Positions 1 to 10,887 of a stretch of DNA of 64,000 nucleotides are shown one piece after another (within the stretch, counting starts at the first letter, position 1; each line of letters begins with the position of its first letter). A program made the position numbers and the translations under genes. The stretch is from Lachnospiraceae bacterium. GTDB taxonomy: Bacteria > Bacillota > Clostridia > Lachnospirales > Lachnospiraceae. The notes under the pieces are model-generated. The model did no database searches and was not told where the DNA came from. It was given only the letters and a program-made list of their open reading frames with translations. Location: positions 1 through 64,000 of the forward strand of contig JAAWKU010000020.1 in assembly GCA_022797535.1 (NCBI GenBank). The letters are read 5' to 3'.

Positions 1-1581
1 GCCGATATCCTCTCTGGCCAGCATGGGAATCCTGGTCAGATCCTCCTGGCTGTCCTCCTGTTCCTGATAAGCTGTCAGGGCCTGCTGTGCGGCCATGATC
101 TCCGCAAGCTGTTCCCGGCTCATGCCGGCCTTACGCTCCGCCAGCTTCGCTCTGAGTGCTTCCTCCTGCTCCTGAGCCATGCCCTTTTTGGGCTTTAAAA
201 CCACCACGGACTTGTGGGGATTATCAATGAGATAGGTCTGCACCAGTCCCTCAAAATAACCCTCTCCAGCCCTTTCCCGCATCCTGGCATAGGTGTCGTT
301 GGCCTCCACATGGATAAAGGGTTTATCATCGGCATAGAGCCAACTGTCCAGCACCTGCAATCCATACATCAGCCCCTTGGGATAGCTGCCGAAGTCCGCC
401 TCCCGATACCGAAACTCAAAATGATTGATGCCCGCCAAAAGGGCTTTGAGGTCAAAGCCTTCTTTGGCAATCCGCCTCAGTTCCCTGTCCACCAGTTCCA
501 CAAACTCCTGCTCTTTTGTCACGTCTGTGTCGCTGGCCACAATGGAAAAGAAAGGCTGCCGGATGCCGTCGTCAAACTCGCTGTAGACATCCTTGCCCAT
601 GGAGTGATCCAACAGGACCTGTTTCAGGGGCGCGCCCGGCGCGCTGCAAAGCGCATAGTCCAGAATCTGAAAGGCTACGTACAACTCCCTGTCCAGGCAG
701 TCCCCGGCAGTCATATTGTAACTCAGATAGCCGCATTCCTCCTCTTTGGCCTCATCGCTGACAGGATACTCCCGCACCACTCTGCGCAGCGCCGGAAAAG
801 GCTCCTGCTCCCGGATGGAACTGTCAATCTCCAGTCTCTCAAAAGCGGACAGATACTTTTCGTCCAGAAACATAAGTTTCTCCGCCATGTCCATATCGCC
901 GTACAGATAGATATAAGAATTGGACGGATGATAATACTGCCGATGGAACTCCAGGAATTCCTCATAGGAAAGTTCCGGGATCACCTGGGGATCGCCCCCG
1001 GAAACCCTGCCGTAAGTGGTGTCCGGGTACAGAGATTTCATCTTCTCTCGAAACAGCAGGCCCTCCGGGGAGGAGAAGGCTCCCTTCATCTCATTATACA
1101 CCACCCCGTTGATGGTCAGTTCCCCCTCCTGGCCGTCCAATTCATAATGCCAGCCCTCCTGACGGAAAATCTTGTCCGTGTCATAGATTCTGGGGTAGAA
1201 TACAGCATCCAGATATACATGCATCAAATTCTGGAAATCCTTGTCATTGCAGCTGGCTACTGGATAAATGGTTTTGTCCGGATAGGTCATGGCATTCAGA
1301 AAGGTATTCAATGAGCCTTTAACCAATTCCACAAAAGGATCCTTCACAGGGAACTCCCTGGAGCCGCACAGCACGGAATGTTCCAGGATGTGGGCCACGC
1401 CGGTGGAATCCTCCGGCGGCGTGCGGAAGCCGATGTAGAACACTTTATTGTCATCGTCGTTCTCCAACAGTGCCACCCTGGCTCCGGTTTTTTTGTGCCG
1501 CAGCAGATAACTCATGGAATTTAAGTCCCTGATTTCCCGCTTCTCTATTATCTCGTAGCCTGTTACCTCTTCAATACGCAT
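1..1581 (-). CDS. M16C (insulinase/PreP-like) metallopeptidase, 3' end truncated by window edge
   Basis: Reverse-strand reading from ATG at 1581 is open to base 1: MRIEEVTGYEIIEKREIRDLNSMSYLLRHKKTGARVALLENDDDNKVFYIGFRTPPEDSTGVAHILEHSVLCGSREFPVKDPFVELVKGSLNTFLNAMTYPDKT. HxxEH zinc motif (HILEH). Not in ORF track because it has no stop inside the window. Confidence 0.9.
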   Translation of the reverse strand, partial: MRIEEVTGYEIIEKREIRDLNSMSYLLRHKKTGARVALLENDDDNKVFYIGFRTPPEDSTGVAHILEHSVLCGSREFPVKDPFVELVKGSLNTFLNAMTYPDKTIYPVASCNDKDFQNLMHVYLDAVFYPRIYDTDKIFRQEGWHYELDGQEGELTINGVVYNEMKGAFSSPEGLLFREKMKSLYPDTTYGRVSGGDPQVIPELSYEEFLEFHRQYYHPSNSYIYLYGDMDMAEKLMFLDEKYLSAFERLEIDSSIREQEPFPALRRVVREYPVSDEAKEEECGYLSYNMTAGDCLDRELYVAFQILDYALCSAPGAPLKQVLLDHSMGKDVYSEFDDGIRQPFFSIVASDTDVTKEQEFVELVDRELRRIAKEGFDLKALLAGINHFEFRYREADFGSYPKGLMYGLQVLDSWLYADDKPFIHVEANDTYARMRERAGEGYFEGLVQTYLIDNPHKSVVVLKPKKGMAQEQEEALRAKLAERKAGMSREQLAEIMAAQQALTAYQEQEDSQEDLTRIPMLAREDIG

Positions 1582-1635
1582 TGTTTTGCCTCCTGTAGAA
1601 AATTATTATAACTTAAGTTCCGCATAGTCCCTTAG

Positions 1636-2073
1636 TCACACCGTAAAAACCATCATTGCCAGCTTATTAATTATGATCTCCTGCACCATAATCCCCTGAG
1701 CCTGCTTCCGGGACGGGGATATGGCCGCAAACTCTTCCAGACCCATTACCTGGGTCTCATATACCCTTTTTTTCTTTCCCCTGGAAAAAAAGCCCTTTTT
1801 CTCCACCAGTCTGACGCACTTTACCCTGGCCTTCAACTGCCGATAGGTGCGGTATGCGAAGCTGTCCGCATGCATATGGTAAAATTCGCTTTCCAGGGTG
1901 GTTTCGGGATCTGTCTGAGGCAGGATATAGCGCTCCACAATAGCCCGGATTTTAAACGGCACCTCCTCGTTCCCCAACAGTTCCCCGTAAGTGTACCTGG
2001 CTCCCAGATACAAATTCCCCGTATCCCCCATCACATATTTGTAGTCCTCGTAACTTTGCTTCTGTGATAACAT
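1636..2073 (-). CDS. hypothetical protein (145 aa)
   Basis: ORF; start codon overlaps stop of upstream sigma-like gene (TGATG), suggesting translational coupling. Confidence 0.65.
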   Translation of the reverse strand: MLSQKQSYEDYKYVMGDTGNLYLGARYTYGELLGNEEVPFKIRAIVERYILPQTDPETTLESEFYHMHADSFAYRTYRQLKARVKCVRLVEKKGFFSRGKKKRVYETQVMGLEEFAAISPSRKQAQGIMVQEIIINKLAMMVFTV

Positions 2074-2810
2074 CAGGCTTCCTCCAGATATTCGATCTGA
2101 TGACCGGAAAGGCGTATGGCGTCCCGGATGACTTTTTCAGAAAGTTTTGTCTCCCGGGCCAGTTCCTCCACTGTCACCTTACGGCGCAGTACCTCCGACA
2201 GGGAGCGTGCCGCCTCCAGCACTCTGTTGATCCGCTCCGTCATTTTACGGTCCGTCTTTTCTGTCGCCTGCTGCTCCTGTATCAGATCCTCCATGGCATC
2301 CATCATCATCCTGCCCAGCATTCCCTGGGCCTCGCCGGCATGTTCCAGCGCCCCCAGCATGGACACCCCCATGGCCAATGCCAGGTTGCCCTCCCCGATC
2401 AGATCTTCCAGGGCCACGCCCTGGCCGGTGTACAGCCTGGCCACCTCCACCACCTCCGGCAGATAGAGGGTTGCCAGCCGGCTCTGGGCGTCCGGATCCC
2501 CCGCCATGGCGGAGAGCGTAACGGCCTCCCGCTCTCCCTCGCCGACCCCAGGCTGACCCGCCAACTCGTCCAGATAATTTTGCAGATAATTTTTTTCCTC
2601 CCGGGTAAGGTAATCATCCGGGTCCACCGGCCCGCCTATGCCGATCCTGTGCTTTACCAGATAGTCATAGACCATCTGTAACTGTTCTTCGGAGAGGCCC
2701 AGCGGCGCAAACGCTTCCTGTACCTCCTCCTCGCTGATCCAGCCTCCCTGATCCGCAGCCTGGTTTTTCACCTGCTCCAGTGTCTGGGCAAACAATGCTT
2801 CCTGGTTCAT
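2073..2810 (-). CDS. sigma-70-like protein (region 1.1/2/3-like, no obvious region 4)
   Basis: YLPEVVEVARLYTGQGVALEDLIGEGNLALAMG resembles sigma region 2; RKVTVEELARETKLSEKVIRDAIRLSG resembles region 3. Confidence 0.65.
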   Translation of the reverse strand: MNQEALFAQTLEQVKNQAADQGGWISEEEVQEAFAPLGLSEEQLQMVYDYLVKHRIGIGGPVDPDDYLTREEKNYLQNYLDELAGQPGVGEGEREAVTLSAMAGDPDAQSRLATLYLPEVVEVARLYTGQGVALEDLIGEGNLALAMGVSMLGALEHAGEAQGMLGRMMMDAMEDLIQEQQATEKTDRKMTERINRVLEAARSLSEVLRRKVTVEELARETKLSEKVIRDAIRLSGHQIEYLEEA

Positions 2811-2935
2811 CCCGACTCCGATCCGCCCGCTTCCGGCGGGCCTGTGGGAAATCCTCTGCCCGCCAGGCGGGCGCTGTATTTCCCCATACTATAATAGACA
2901 TAATTTCCGCGGTATGGTTACAGTCCTTTTGACAT

Positions 2936-3814
2936 TTACCGCCGCTTCACATGTTCATGGGTAAATATATGATGCTGGCAGTATTCGTAGCTGCCTTCGC
3001 ATTTGGAGCAGAATCGGAATTCCAGTGTGGGATCGTCCGCATCCGTCCGCCCGCAGATGGCGCATTTGTGGCCGCTCATCTTCATATTCTTTTTCACTTC
3101 GTGCCGGAATTCCTGTCGCCTTTTGATCTCCTTGGGCGACATATTGATATGGCTCCTGCTGGTAAGCCAGAAAATCACGAAATTCAGCAGGGAAGCCACA
3201 ATGGCCGTCCTGTAGAAGATGCCCGCCAGGGGACTTCCCACATTCTGGAACAAATCAAACACCAGCATGGCTCCGTAGATGATTCCCAGCCATTTCATCT
3301 TCACGGGAATCACGAACATCAGCATCACCTGTACATCCGGGAAAGTGGCGGCAAAAGCCAGCAGTATGGACATGTTGATATAATAGGTACTGAACAGGGC
3401 GCTGTAGAATTCACAGACTGTTGCAGCGCTTCCGGGAATCGCCATGGCTTCTCCCTGAAACACATAGCAGAGCCCCAGGGCCACAAAACTTCCCAGCACC
3501 GTGAAAAGCATGCCGGAGAACAGATATACATTGTACCGATAAGCCCCCCAGGTGCGTTCCAGAGTAGTCCCCACAGAGTAATAAAAGAACAGCATGATCA
3601 CTGTGAAAATATTAAAGGAGGAAGGCGGCACAATGATCCAGGTCACTATCCTCCAGATCTCGCCGTGCAGGATCCTGTAGGGATTCAGGGTGAGGAAATT
3701 CAGAAAGCCTCCGCCCATCAACTGTATGATATATCCCACCGCATAGCACATGATCAACATCAGGGATATATTTTTTATCGCGTATTTACCAAATTTTTTT
3801 TCAAAATTGCTCAT
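2936..3814 (-). CDS. rhomboid/derlin-like multi-TM membrane protein with C-terminal zinc-ribbon-like segment
   Basis: Multiple TM segments; C-terminus HKCAICGRTDADDPTLEFRFCSKCEGSYEYCQHHIFTHEH. ATG at 3814 has a good RBS (CGGAGGTTCCCATG). Confidence 0.6.
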   Translation of the reverse strand: MSNFEKKFGKYAIKNISLMLIMCYAVGYIIQLMGGGFLNFLTLNPYRILHGEIWRIVTWIIVPPSSFNIFTVIMLFFYYSVGTTLERTWGAYRYNVYLFSGMLFTVLGSFVALGLCYVFQGEAMAIPGSAATVCEFYSALFSTYYINMSILLAFAATFPDVQVMLMFVIPVKMKWLGIIYGAMLVFDLFQNVGSPLAGIFYRTAIVASLLNFVIFWLTSRSHINMSPKEIKRRQEFRHEVKKNMKMSGHKCAICGRTDADDPTLEFRFCSKCEGSYEYCQHHIFTHEHVKRR

Positions 3815-4095
3815 GGGAACCTCCGGGGCATAAGCCCGCATGCTATAAATTATGCCGCGTTTGCGCGTATTTCATCACAGATTCCGCATCAGACAGACTA
3901 CATGCGGAATATTTAACTCATTGTAGCATTCGCTTTGAAAAAAGTAAACTGATTAATAGCAATTTAATAATCATTTTACATATTATTCCCTTATGAGGGA
4001 ATTTTTAGGTGCGTTTCAAACTGGAAAATGCCAAAAACAATACGTCTTTACAAAAAATTAACACAAATTTAACAGGTTCCGCGGCCTGCAATCCG

Positions 4096-4124
4096 TTGCA
4101 TTTTTAATTTTTCTGTCGTATAAT
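4096..4124 (+). promoter_or_regulatory. predicted sigma-A-type promoter for the activase gene
   Basis: TTGCAT (4096-4101), 17-bp spacer, TATAAT (4119-4124). Confidence 0.6.
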
Positions 4125-4214
4125 GTCGGGGAATGCTTAAAATTAAGCATCCATTCATAAATTTAATTAGGAACACGCAATACATTAAATTGATCCAGAA
4201 AGGATGTTTTATCA

Positions 4215-7200
4215 ATGAATAAAACCTGTATAAACTGCGATTCCGCAGGCGGAACCTGTGACGCGCCTGTGATAGAAGAAGCTCTGCGTCTCCCCGAATA
4301 CACTCTGGGCATTGACATAGGCTCCACCACGGTAAAGATCGCCCTGTTAGATAAAGAACACAAAATTCTCTTTTCCGATTATGAACGTCACTTTGCCAAC
4401 ATCCGGGAAACGCTGTCCGCCCTGCTGCAAAAGGCCTATGACAGGCTGGGCAACGCCCTGCTGCATCCCATGATCACCGGCTCCGGAGGACTGACCCTGG
4501 CCAACCATCTGGGGGTGCCTTTCACCCAGGAAGTCATCGCCGTAGCCACCGCCCTGAAGGAACTGGCTCCCAGGACCGATGTGGCCATCGAACTGGGCGG
4601 CGAGGACGCCAAGATCATCTATTTTGAAGGCGGCAACGTGGAACAGCGCATGAACGGTATCTGCGCCGGTGGTACAGGCTCTTTTATCGACCAGATGGCC
4701 TCCCTGATCCAGACGGACGCGGCGGGCCTGAACGAGTATGCCAAAAAGTATCAGTCCCTTTATACCATAGCCGCCCGCTGCGGCGTATTTGCCAAAACAG
4801 ATATCCAGCCCCTGATCAACGAGGGAGCCACCAAGGAGGATCTGGCGGCCTCCATCTTTCAGGCTGTGGTCAACCAGACCATCTCCGGCCTGGCCTGCGG
4901 CAAGCCCATCCGTGGACATGTGGCCTTTCTGGGCGGTCCCCTGCACTTTTTGTCGGAACTGAAAAAAGCCTTTATCCGAACGCTGAAGCTGGACGAAGAA
5001 CATATCATGGACACGGACAACTCCCATCTCTTTGCCGCCATAGGTTCAGCCATGAACGCCAAGGCAGATGTCAGTTATTCCATGGAAGAAATGGTGGAAA
5101 AGCTATCCGGAGAGATCCGGATGGAGTTCGAGGTGGAACGCATGGATCCCCTCTTCACCGGTCAGGAGGAATATGATGCCTTTAAGGCCCGCCATGCCCG
5201 GCATAAGGTAGGTGCCGGAGATCTGGCCTCCTATCATGGCAACGCCTATCTGGGCATTGACGCTGGCTCCACCACCACCAAAATCGCCCTGGTGGGGGAG
5301 GATGGTTCCCTGCTGTACTCCTTTTACAGCAACAATGATGGCAGCCCGCTGAAAACGGCCATCCGTTCCCTGAAAGAGATTTATGAGCAGCTGCCGGAAG
5401 ATGTGCAGATCGTCCGTTCCTGCTCCACCGGCTATGGCGAGGCCCTGATGAAAGCCGCTTTCCTGCTGGATGACGGAGAGGTGGAAACCGTGGCCCACTA
5501 CTACGCCGCCGCCTTTTTCAACCCCTCGGTGGACTGTATCCTGGATATCGGCGGCCAGGACATGAAATGCATCAAGATCAAGAACCAGACTGTGGACAGC
5601 GTGCAGCTCAACGAGGCTTGCTCCTCGGGCTGCGGTTCTTTTATAGAAACTTTTGCCAAATCCCTGAATTACAGTGTCCAGGACTTCGCCCAGGCCGCCC
5701 TGTTCGCCCAACATCCCATCGACCTGGGCACCCGCTGTACCGTTTTTATGAACTCCAAGGTAAAACAGGCCCAGAAAGAAGGAGCCAGCGTGGCGGATAT
5801 TTCTGCCGGACTGGCCTACTCCGTGATTAAAAATGCATTGTTTAAGGTAATCAAAGTATCCGACGCCTCGGAACTGGGCAAAGAAATCGTGGTTCAGGGC
5901 GGCACTTTTTACAATGACGCCGTACTGCGCAGCTTTGAAAAAATAGCGGGTTGTGAGGCCATCCGCCCTGATATCGCAGGCATTATGGGAGCCTTCGGCG
6001 CCGCCCTGATTGCCCGGGAGCGTTATTCACAATGCCGCGGAGTTGATTATGCCTCACACCAAGACGAAAATTGTGGGGAAAATTGCGGTGTCTGCAAAAA
6101 CACCCATGAAGGTTGCGGCGATAATCATGACAACAGCCCAGACTACCAGACTTCCATGCTCACCTACGAGCAGATCTGCAATCTGCAATTTGACACCAGC
6201 ATGGCCAAGTGCAAGGGCTGTACCAACAACTGCCGCCTGACCATCAACAAATTCTCCGGCGGCAGGCAATTCATCTCCGGCAACCGCTGCGAACGGGGCA
6301 TCGGCGGTCAGAAAAACGCCCACAATGTGCCCAATCTCTTTGAGTACAAGTTAAAGCGCCTGTTTAACTATGAATCCCTGCCCGCCGACGAAGCCCCCAG
6401 GGGCGTTGTGGGCATTCCCAGGGTGCTGAACATGTATGAGAACTATCCCTTCTGGCACGTATTTTTCACCAGCCTGGGATACAGGGTAGTACTCTCCCCC
6501 ATATCCACCCGCCAGATATATGAACTGGGCATCGAATCCATCCCCAGCGAGTCCGAGTGCTACCCGGCCAAGCTGGCGCACGGTCATGTGAACTGGCTTA
6601 TCAAACAGGGGGTAAAGTTTATCTTCTACCCGGCCCTCTTTTATGAGAGAAATGAGTTCGGAGAGGCCAACAACCACTACAACTGCCCCATTGTGACCTC
6701 CTACTCGGAGAATATCAAAAACAATGTAGAAGAATTAAAAACAGAGAATATCACTTTCCGTAATCCTTTTATGGCCTTTACCAGTCAGGAGACCATCACC
6801 GATGCTCTGCTCAGGGAGTTCACCGAGCTTCCCGTTCAGGAAGTACGGGAAGCTGTGGCGAAAGCATGGGAAGAACTGGCAGCCGCCCGCCTGGATATGC
6901 AGAAAAAAGGCGAAGAAACGTTGCAGTATTTAAAACAGACCGGAAAACGGGGAATAGTGCTGGCAGGCCGTCCCTACCACATTGATCCGGAGATCAACCA
7001 TGGTATCCCGGAACTGATCACTTCCTATGACATGGCGGTGCTGACGGAGGACTCCATCTCCCATCTGGCAGACCCGGAACGGCCCCTGATCGTCTCTGAC
7101 CAGTGGATGTACCATTCCCGGCTGTATGCCGCCGCCAGCTATGTGAAACTGGTGGAGAATCTGGATCTGATCCAGCTCAACTCCTTCGGCTGCGGCCTGG

Positions 7201-8627
7201 ACGCTGTGACTACGGACCAGGTGAATGATATTCTGTCCGGATCAGGCAAGATCTACACCTGCCTGAAAATCGACGAGGTAAACAACCTGGGCGCTGCCAG
7301 AATCAGGATTCGTTCCCTCCTCTCCGCCATCCGTGTGCGGGAGCAGAAGGCGGAACAGCGCGCCATCCACTCCAGCGCCATCAAGAAAGTACAGTTTACC
7401 GAGGAGATGCGCAGGGATTACACCATTCTCTGTCCCCAGATGTCGCCCATCCATTTTGATATCTTCGAGAAGGCTTTTGCCGCCTGCGGCTACCATTTTG
7501 AAGTGCTGACCAACGATAACAAGCACTCCGTGGACGTGGGATTGAAATATGTGAACAATGACGCCTGTTATCCATCTTTGTTGGTGGTGGGACAGATTAT
7601 GGAAGCCCTGCTTTCCGGCAAGTATGACTTAAACAAAACAGCCGTTATTATGACCCAGACCGGGGGAGGCTGCCGGGCCACCAACTATATCGGCTTCATC
7701 CGCCGGGCGCTGGAAAAGGCCGGTATGGCCCAGGTACCGGTAATCTCCCTGAATCTGGGCAGCATAGAGACCAACCCCGGCTTCCACCTGAACCTGGATC
7801 TGCTTGTACGGGCGGCGCTTGCTGCCCAGATCGGCGACATCTTCATGCGCTGTGTCTACCGGATGCGCCCTTATGAGGAGGTTCCCGGCAGTGTGGAGGC
7901 CCTGCATCAGAAATGGCTGAAAACGGCCCAGGACTATGTGTCCTCCAAACATATTAATCTTGCAAAATTCCCTGGCATGTGCAGAAAGATGATCCAGGAG
8001 TTTGATGCCATCCCCCTCCGGGATATCCAAAAGCCCCGGGTGGGTATCGTGGGCGAAATCCTGGTGAAATTCTCCCCCGCGGGCAACAACCACCTGGTGG
8101 AACTGCTGGAGGCCGAGGGAGCGGAAGCCGTGGTACCCGACCTGATGGACTTTATGCTGTACTGCTTCTACAACCAGATATACAAAGCGGAGCATCTGGG
8201 CACCAGCAAAAAAGCCGCAAGGCTCTCCTCCCTGGGAATCTGGGCCATCGAGCATGTGCTGCGGGGCGCGGCGTCCAGGGCTTTCGCCAAAAGCAGGCAT
8301 TTTGACCCTCCTACACCGATCCGAAAGATCGTGGAATACGCCAAGCCCATTGTATCCATCGGCAATCAGACGGGCGAGGGATGGTTCCTCACTGGAGAGA
8401 TGGTGGAACTCATTCACGAAAATGTGCCCAACATCGTCTGTACCCAGCCCTTTGGCTGCCTGCCAAACCATGTGGTGGGTAAGGGTGTGATAAAGGCGCT
8501 GCGGAAAGCCTACCCGGCCTCCAACATCGTGGCCATAGACTACGACCCCGGCGCCAGCGAGGTAAACCAGCTAAACCGTATCAAGCTGATGCTGTCCACC
8601 GCGAACAGGAATTTAAAGCAATCATAA
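4215..8627 (+). CDS. acyl-CoA dehydratase activase (2-hydroxyglutaryl-CoA dehydratase activator family; two BcrAD/BadFG ATPase domains, DUF2229 and HgdB-like region)
   Basis: [16 protein letters not shown] and [16 protein letters not shown] duplicated ASKHA motifs; GGEDAKII / GGQDMKCI; C-terminal [20 protein letters not shown]. Confidence 0.93.
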   Translation: MNKTCINCDSAGGTCDAPVIEEALRLPEYTLGIDIGSTTVKIALLDKEHKILFSDYERHFANIRETLSALLQKAYDRLGNALLHPMITGSGGLTLANHLGVPFTQEVIAVATALKELAPRTDVAIELGGEDAKIIYFEGGNVEQRMNGICAGGTGSFIDQMASLIQTDAAGLNEYAKKYQSLYTIAARCGVFAKTDIQPLINEGATKEDLAASIFQAVVNQTISGLACGKPIRGHVAFLGGPLHFLSELKKAFIRTLKLDEEHIMDTDNSHLFAAIGSAMNAKADVSYSMEEMVEKLSGEIRMEFEVERMDPLFTGQEEYDAFKARHARHKVGAGDLASYHGNAYLGIDAGSTTTKIALVGEDGSLLYSFYSNNDGSPLKTAIRSLKEIYEQLPEDVQIVRSCSTGYGEALMKAAFLLDDGEVETVAHYYAAAFFNPSVDCILDIGGQDMKCIKIKNQTVDSVQLNEACSSGCGSFIETFAKSLNYSVQDFAQAALFAQHPIDLGTRCTVFMNSKVKQAQKEGASVADISAGLAYSVIKNALFKVIKVSDASELGKEIVVQGGTFYNDAVLRSFEKIAGCEAIRPDIAGIMGAFGAALIARERYSQCRGVDYASHQDENCGENCGVCKNTHEGCGDNHDNSPDYQTSMLTYEQICNLQFDTSMAKCKGCTNNCRLTINKFSGGRQFISGNRCERGIGGQKNAHNVPNLFEYKLKRLFNYESLPADEAPRGVVGIPRVLNMYENYPFWHVFFTSLGYRVVLSPISTRQIYELGIESIPSESECYPAKLAHGHVNWLIKQGVKFIFYPALFYERNEFGEANNHYNCPIVTSYSENIKNNVEELKTENITFRNPFMAFTSQETITDALLREFTELPVQEVREAVAKAWEELAAARLDMQKKGEETLQYLKQTGKRGIVLAGRPYHIDPEINHGIPELITSYDMAVLTEDSISHLADPERPLIVSDQWMYHSRLYAAASYVKLVENLDLIQLNSFGCGLDAVTTDQVNDILSGSGKIYTCLKIDEVNNLGAARIRIRSLLSAIRVREQKAEQRAIHSSAIKKVQFTEEMRRDYTILCPQMSPIHFDIFEKAFAACGYHFEVLTNDNKHSVDVGLKYVNNDACYPSLLVVGQIMEALLSGKYDLNKTAVIMTQTGGGCRATNYIGFIRRALEKAGMAQVPVISLNLGSIETNPGFHLNLDLLVRAALAAQIGDIFMRCVYRMRPYEEVPGSVEALHQKWLKTAQDYVSSKHINLAKFPGMCRKMIQEFDAIPLRDIQKPRVGIVGEILVKFSPAGNNHLVELLEAEGAEAVVPDLMDFMLYCFYNQIYKAEHLGTSKKAARLSSLGIWAIEHVLRGAASRAFAKSRHFDPPTPIRKIVEYAKPIVSIGNQTGEGWFLTGEMVELIHENVPNIVCTQPFGCLPNHVVGKGVIKALRKAYPASNIVAIDYDPGASEVNQLNRIKLMLSTANRNLKQS

Positions 8628-8684
8628 CTCCTGTGGACAGATTTGCTCATGAGTCCGCAACGATATTTTAGGCATAAAAACAGA

Positions 8685-8725
8685 AGGGCTGTTGCAAGCA
8701 TTTTGCAATGGCCCTCCCTGTTTTT
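8685..8725 (+). terminator. Rho-independent terminator after activase gene
   Basis: AGGGCTGTTGCAA-gcatt-TTGCAATGGCCCT stem-loop followed by ccctgttttt. Confidence 0.75.
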
Positions 8726-8890
8726 GACTGCCTTTGATTGCTTTTGATTGCCTTTGACTGCTTTTGACTGCCTTTGATTGCTTTTGATTGTCTTTGACTG
8801 CTTTTGATTGTCTTTAACTGCTTTTGACTGTCTTTAACTGCTTTTGACTGCCTTTAATTGCCTTTGACTTCCTTTGATTGCTTTTAACTG
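8721..8890. repeat. 17 tandem copies of a 10-bp unit, consensus CYTTTGAYTG
   Basis: Each 10-base block from 8721 to 8890 fits the same unit (cctttgattg cttttgattg cctttgactg ...). Confidence 0.95.
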
Positions 8891-9025
8891 CCTTTTATAC
8901 GCCAGGAATATTAACAAAGCAACGCTGCTGGTATCCCAATCTGCGTCTGTTTACTCAATGGAGCTGCAGAATCTCTTTGAGTATTTTGATTCACACACGC
9001 ATGAAAGGCGCTGCTGTGAATTGTC

Positions 9026-9517
9026 CTAAAACTCTGGCATTCTTATAAATACCACTTTCTCACCATCTGCTATTCCGCCATAAAGATCCTTTGTTTTACT
9101 CCCCACATTTATATAATGCTCTACTACGTATTTGGCGGTAAACGGCATTTCCAAAGTCAACAATTCTTCATGGGTAAACCATTGGGAGAGCCCTTCATTG
9201 GACGCAAGAGGCAACTTTACATCCTCCCTTAACTCCGCGAAAAAATAGTAGTTTTGTCTGATTTCCCCTTTTGTTCTCCGAAGTGTGACATACCGCAAGA
9301 CCATGCTTTTCACCGCATCCTCCTTCAGCCCCAGCTCTTCTTCCATTTCCCGCAGCGCACAGGCCCTTGCATCATTTAGCTCAAACTCCTCAAAATGCCC
9401 TCCGGCCGATCCCACCCAGAGGTTATTTACTACTCTGCTGCCCTGTCTGTAGAGCAACAGCATTCTGCCTGCACATGTGATATATACGGCTGTCATATTT
9501 CTCAATTTTCCATCCAT
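9026..9517 (-). CDS. NUDIX hydrolase
   Basis: Nudix-box-like GGHFEEFELNDARACALREMEEELGL. Confidence 0.85.
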   Translation of the reverse strand: MDGKLRNMTAVYITCAGRMLLLYRQGSRVVNNLWVGSAGGHFEEFELNDARACALREMEEELGLKEDAVKSMVLRYVTLRRTKGEIRQNYYFFAELREDVKLPLASNEGLSQWFTHEELLTLEMPFTAKYVVEHYINVGSKTKDLYGGIADGEKVVFIRMPEF

Positions 9518-9541
9518 GAAACGGGTCTCCCTCTTTAAACA

Positions 9542-9650
9542 TTTCTGATTTTCTTACCCTGAATTTTTTCTGATTTTTTACCCTAAAAATTTCTGATTTT
9601 TTTACCCCGATCATTTCTGATTTTCTTATCCCGATCATTTCCCCCGATCA
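9542..9650. repeat. degenerate ~24-bp tandem repeat (4+ copies)
   Basis: tttctgattttcttaccctgaat / tttctgattttttaccctaaaaa / tttctgatttttttaccccgatca / tttctgattttcttatcccgatca. Confidence 0.85.
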
Positions 9651-9687
9651 TCCACAGGGTAGCTGATCTTCAGATTCCACACACCAA

Positions 9688-9724
9688 AAGAGCTATTGCA
9701 GAATGTTTCGCAACAGCTCCTTCG
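9688..9724 (-). terminator. terminator downstream of purC
   Basis: Minus strand GAGCTGTTGCgaaacattctGCAATAGCTCttttgg. Confidence 0.6.
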
Positions 9725-9741
9725 GCATAGCTATCATATTT

Positions 9742-10614
9742 TTACTGCTGCAGCGGCTTTCCTGTGAGCAGCTCATACCCCTGTAGATACTTCTCAATGG
9801 TCTTATCCACAATCTCCTGGGGCAGTTCCCAGTCATGCTCATGGCTCTTCAGCCAGTCCCTGGCAAACTGCTTGTCGAAGGAGGGCTGGGCATGCCCCGG
9901 CTCATACCCCTCCGCAGGCCAGAAGCGGGAAGAATCCGGGGTCAGCATCTCATCCCCTAACACAATGTTGCCTTCCTCGTCCAGGCCAAATTCAAACTTG
10001 GTATCCGCAATAATAATCCCTCTGGTCAGCGCGTATTCCGCGCACTTCTTATATAGGGCAATGGTGTAGTCACGCAGCTTTTCCCCATACTCCCTGCCCT
10101 TGCCGGGGAAACGCTTCTCCAGATATTCCACGCTCTGCTCATAAGAAATATTTTCATCGTGGTCTCCGATCTCCGCCTTGGTGGAAGGAGTATAGATGGG
10201 CTCTGGCAGCTTATCCGACTCCTTCAATCCTTCCGGCAGCCTGATGCCGCACACCGTGCCGTCCTTCTGATAGCTGGCCCAACCGCTGCCGGTAATATAT
10301 CCCCGCACAATACACTCCACGGGAAGCATCTCCAGCTTACGGCACATCATACTGTTGCCGTCAAAACGTTCCTGCTGAAAGAACTCCGGCATATCCTTTA
10401 CATCTACGGAGATCATGTGGTTAGGCAGAATATCGCTGGTCATGTCAAACCAGAACCTGGACATCTGGGTCAGCACCGCCCCTTTTTTCGTCACCTGATT
10501 CTTGAGGATCACGTCAAAACAGCTGATCCTGTCTGTGGCCACCATGATCAGAGTATCCCCGTTGTCATAGATCTCCCGTACCTTTCCTTCCTTTATCGGC
10601 TTTAATTCCTGCAT
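9742..10614 (-). CDS. purC: phosphoribosylaminoimidazole-succinocarboxamide synthase
   Basis: MQELKPIKEGKVREIYDNGDTLIMVATDRISCFDVIL...; ATG at 10614 preceded by AGGAGGAGAAGG, so the ORF-track N-terminus is over-extended. Confidence 0.95.
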   Translation of the reverse strand: MQELKPIKEGKVREIYDNGDTLIMVATDRISCFDVILKNQVTKKGAVLTQMSRFWFDMTSDILPNHMISVDVKDMPEFFQQERFDGNSMMCRKLEMLPVECIVRGYITGSGWASYQKDGTVCGIRLPEGLKESDKLPEPIYTPSTKAEIGDHDENISYEQSVEYLEKRFPGKGREYGEKLRDYTIALYKKCAEYALTRGIIIADTKFEFGLDEEGNIVLGDEMLTPDSSRFWPAEGYEPGHAQPSFDKQFARDWLKSHEHDWELPQEIVDKTIEKYLQGYELLTGKPLQQ

Positions 10615-10887
10615 CCTTCTCCTCCTATTCTGCGTTCCGCATTTCCCTACTGGCACAACTTCTTCCAGAGCAACATCCGGCCACACGTGTTCGTATTTTT
10701 CTCTGTGCGTCGTCCGGGAACATGCTGTGTCTGAGTTCCGCGTTTTCCCTTCCGACACTATATTAACATTCCTGTTCCCGTTCTGCAATAACGTCATAGG
10801 CACTGTACATACAAAAATACAACTCCCGGTTGTATTTCCGGACAGGAACATTAAATCCTTTAAAAAATTCGTCTTTAATCTGCAAAT

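Noticed and set aside
214-1314. 366-aa plus-strand ORF
   Set aside because: Mirror frame of the M16 peptidase on the minus strand, whose frame is open to the window edge and has clear motifs.
8721-8890. CRISPR array
   Set aside because: 10-bp head-to-tail units with no spacers and no cas genes.
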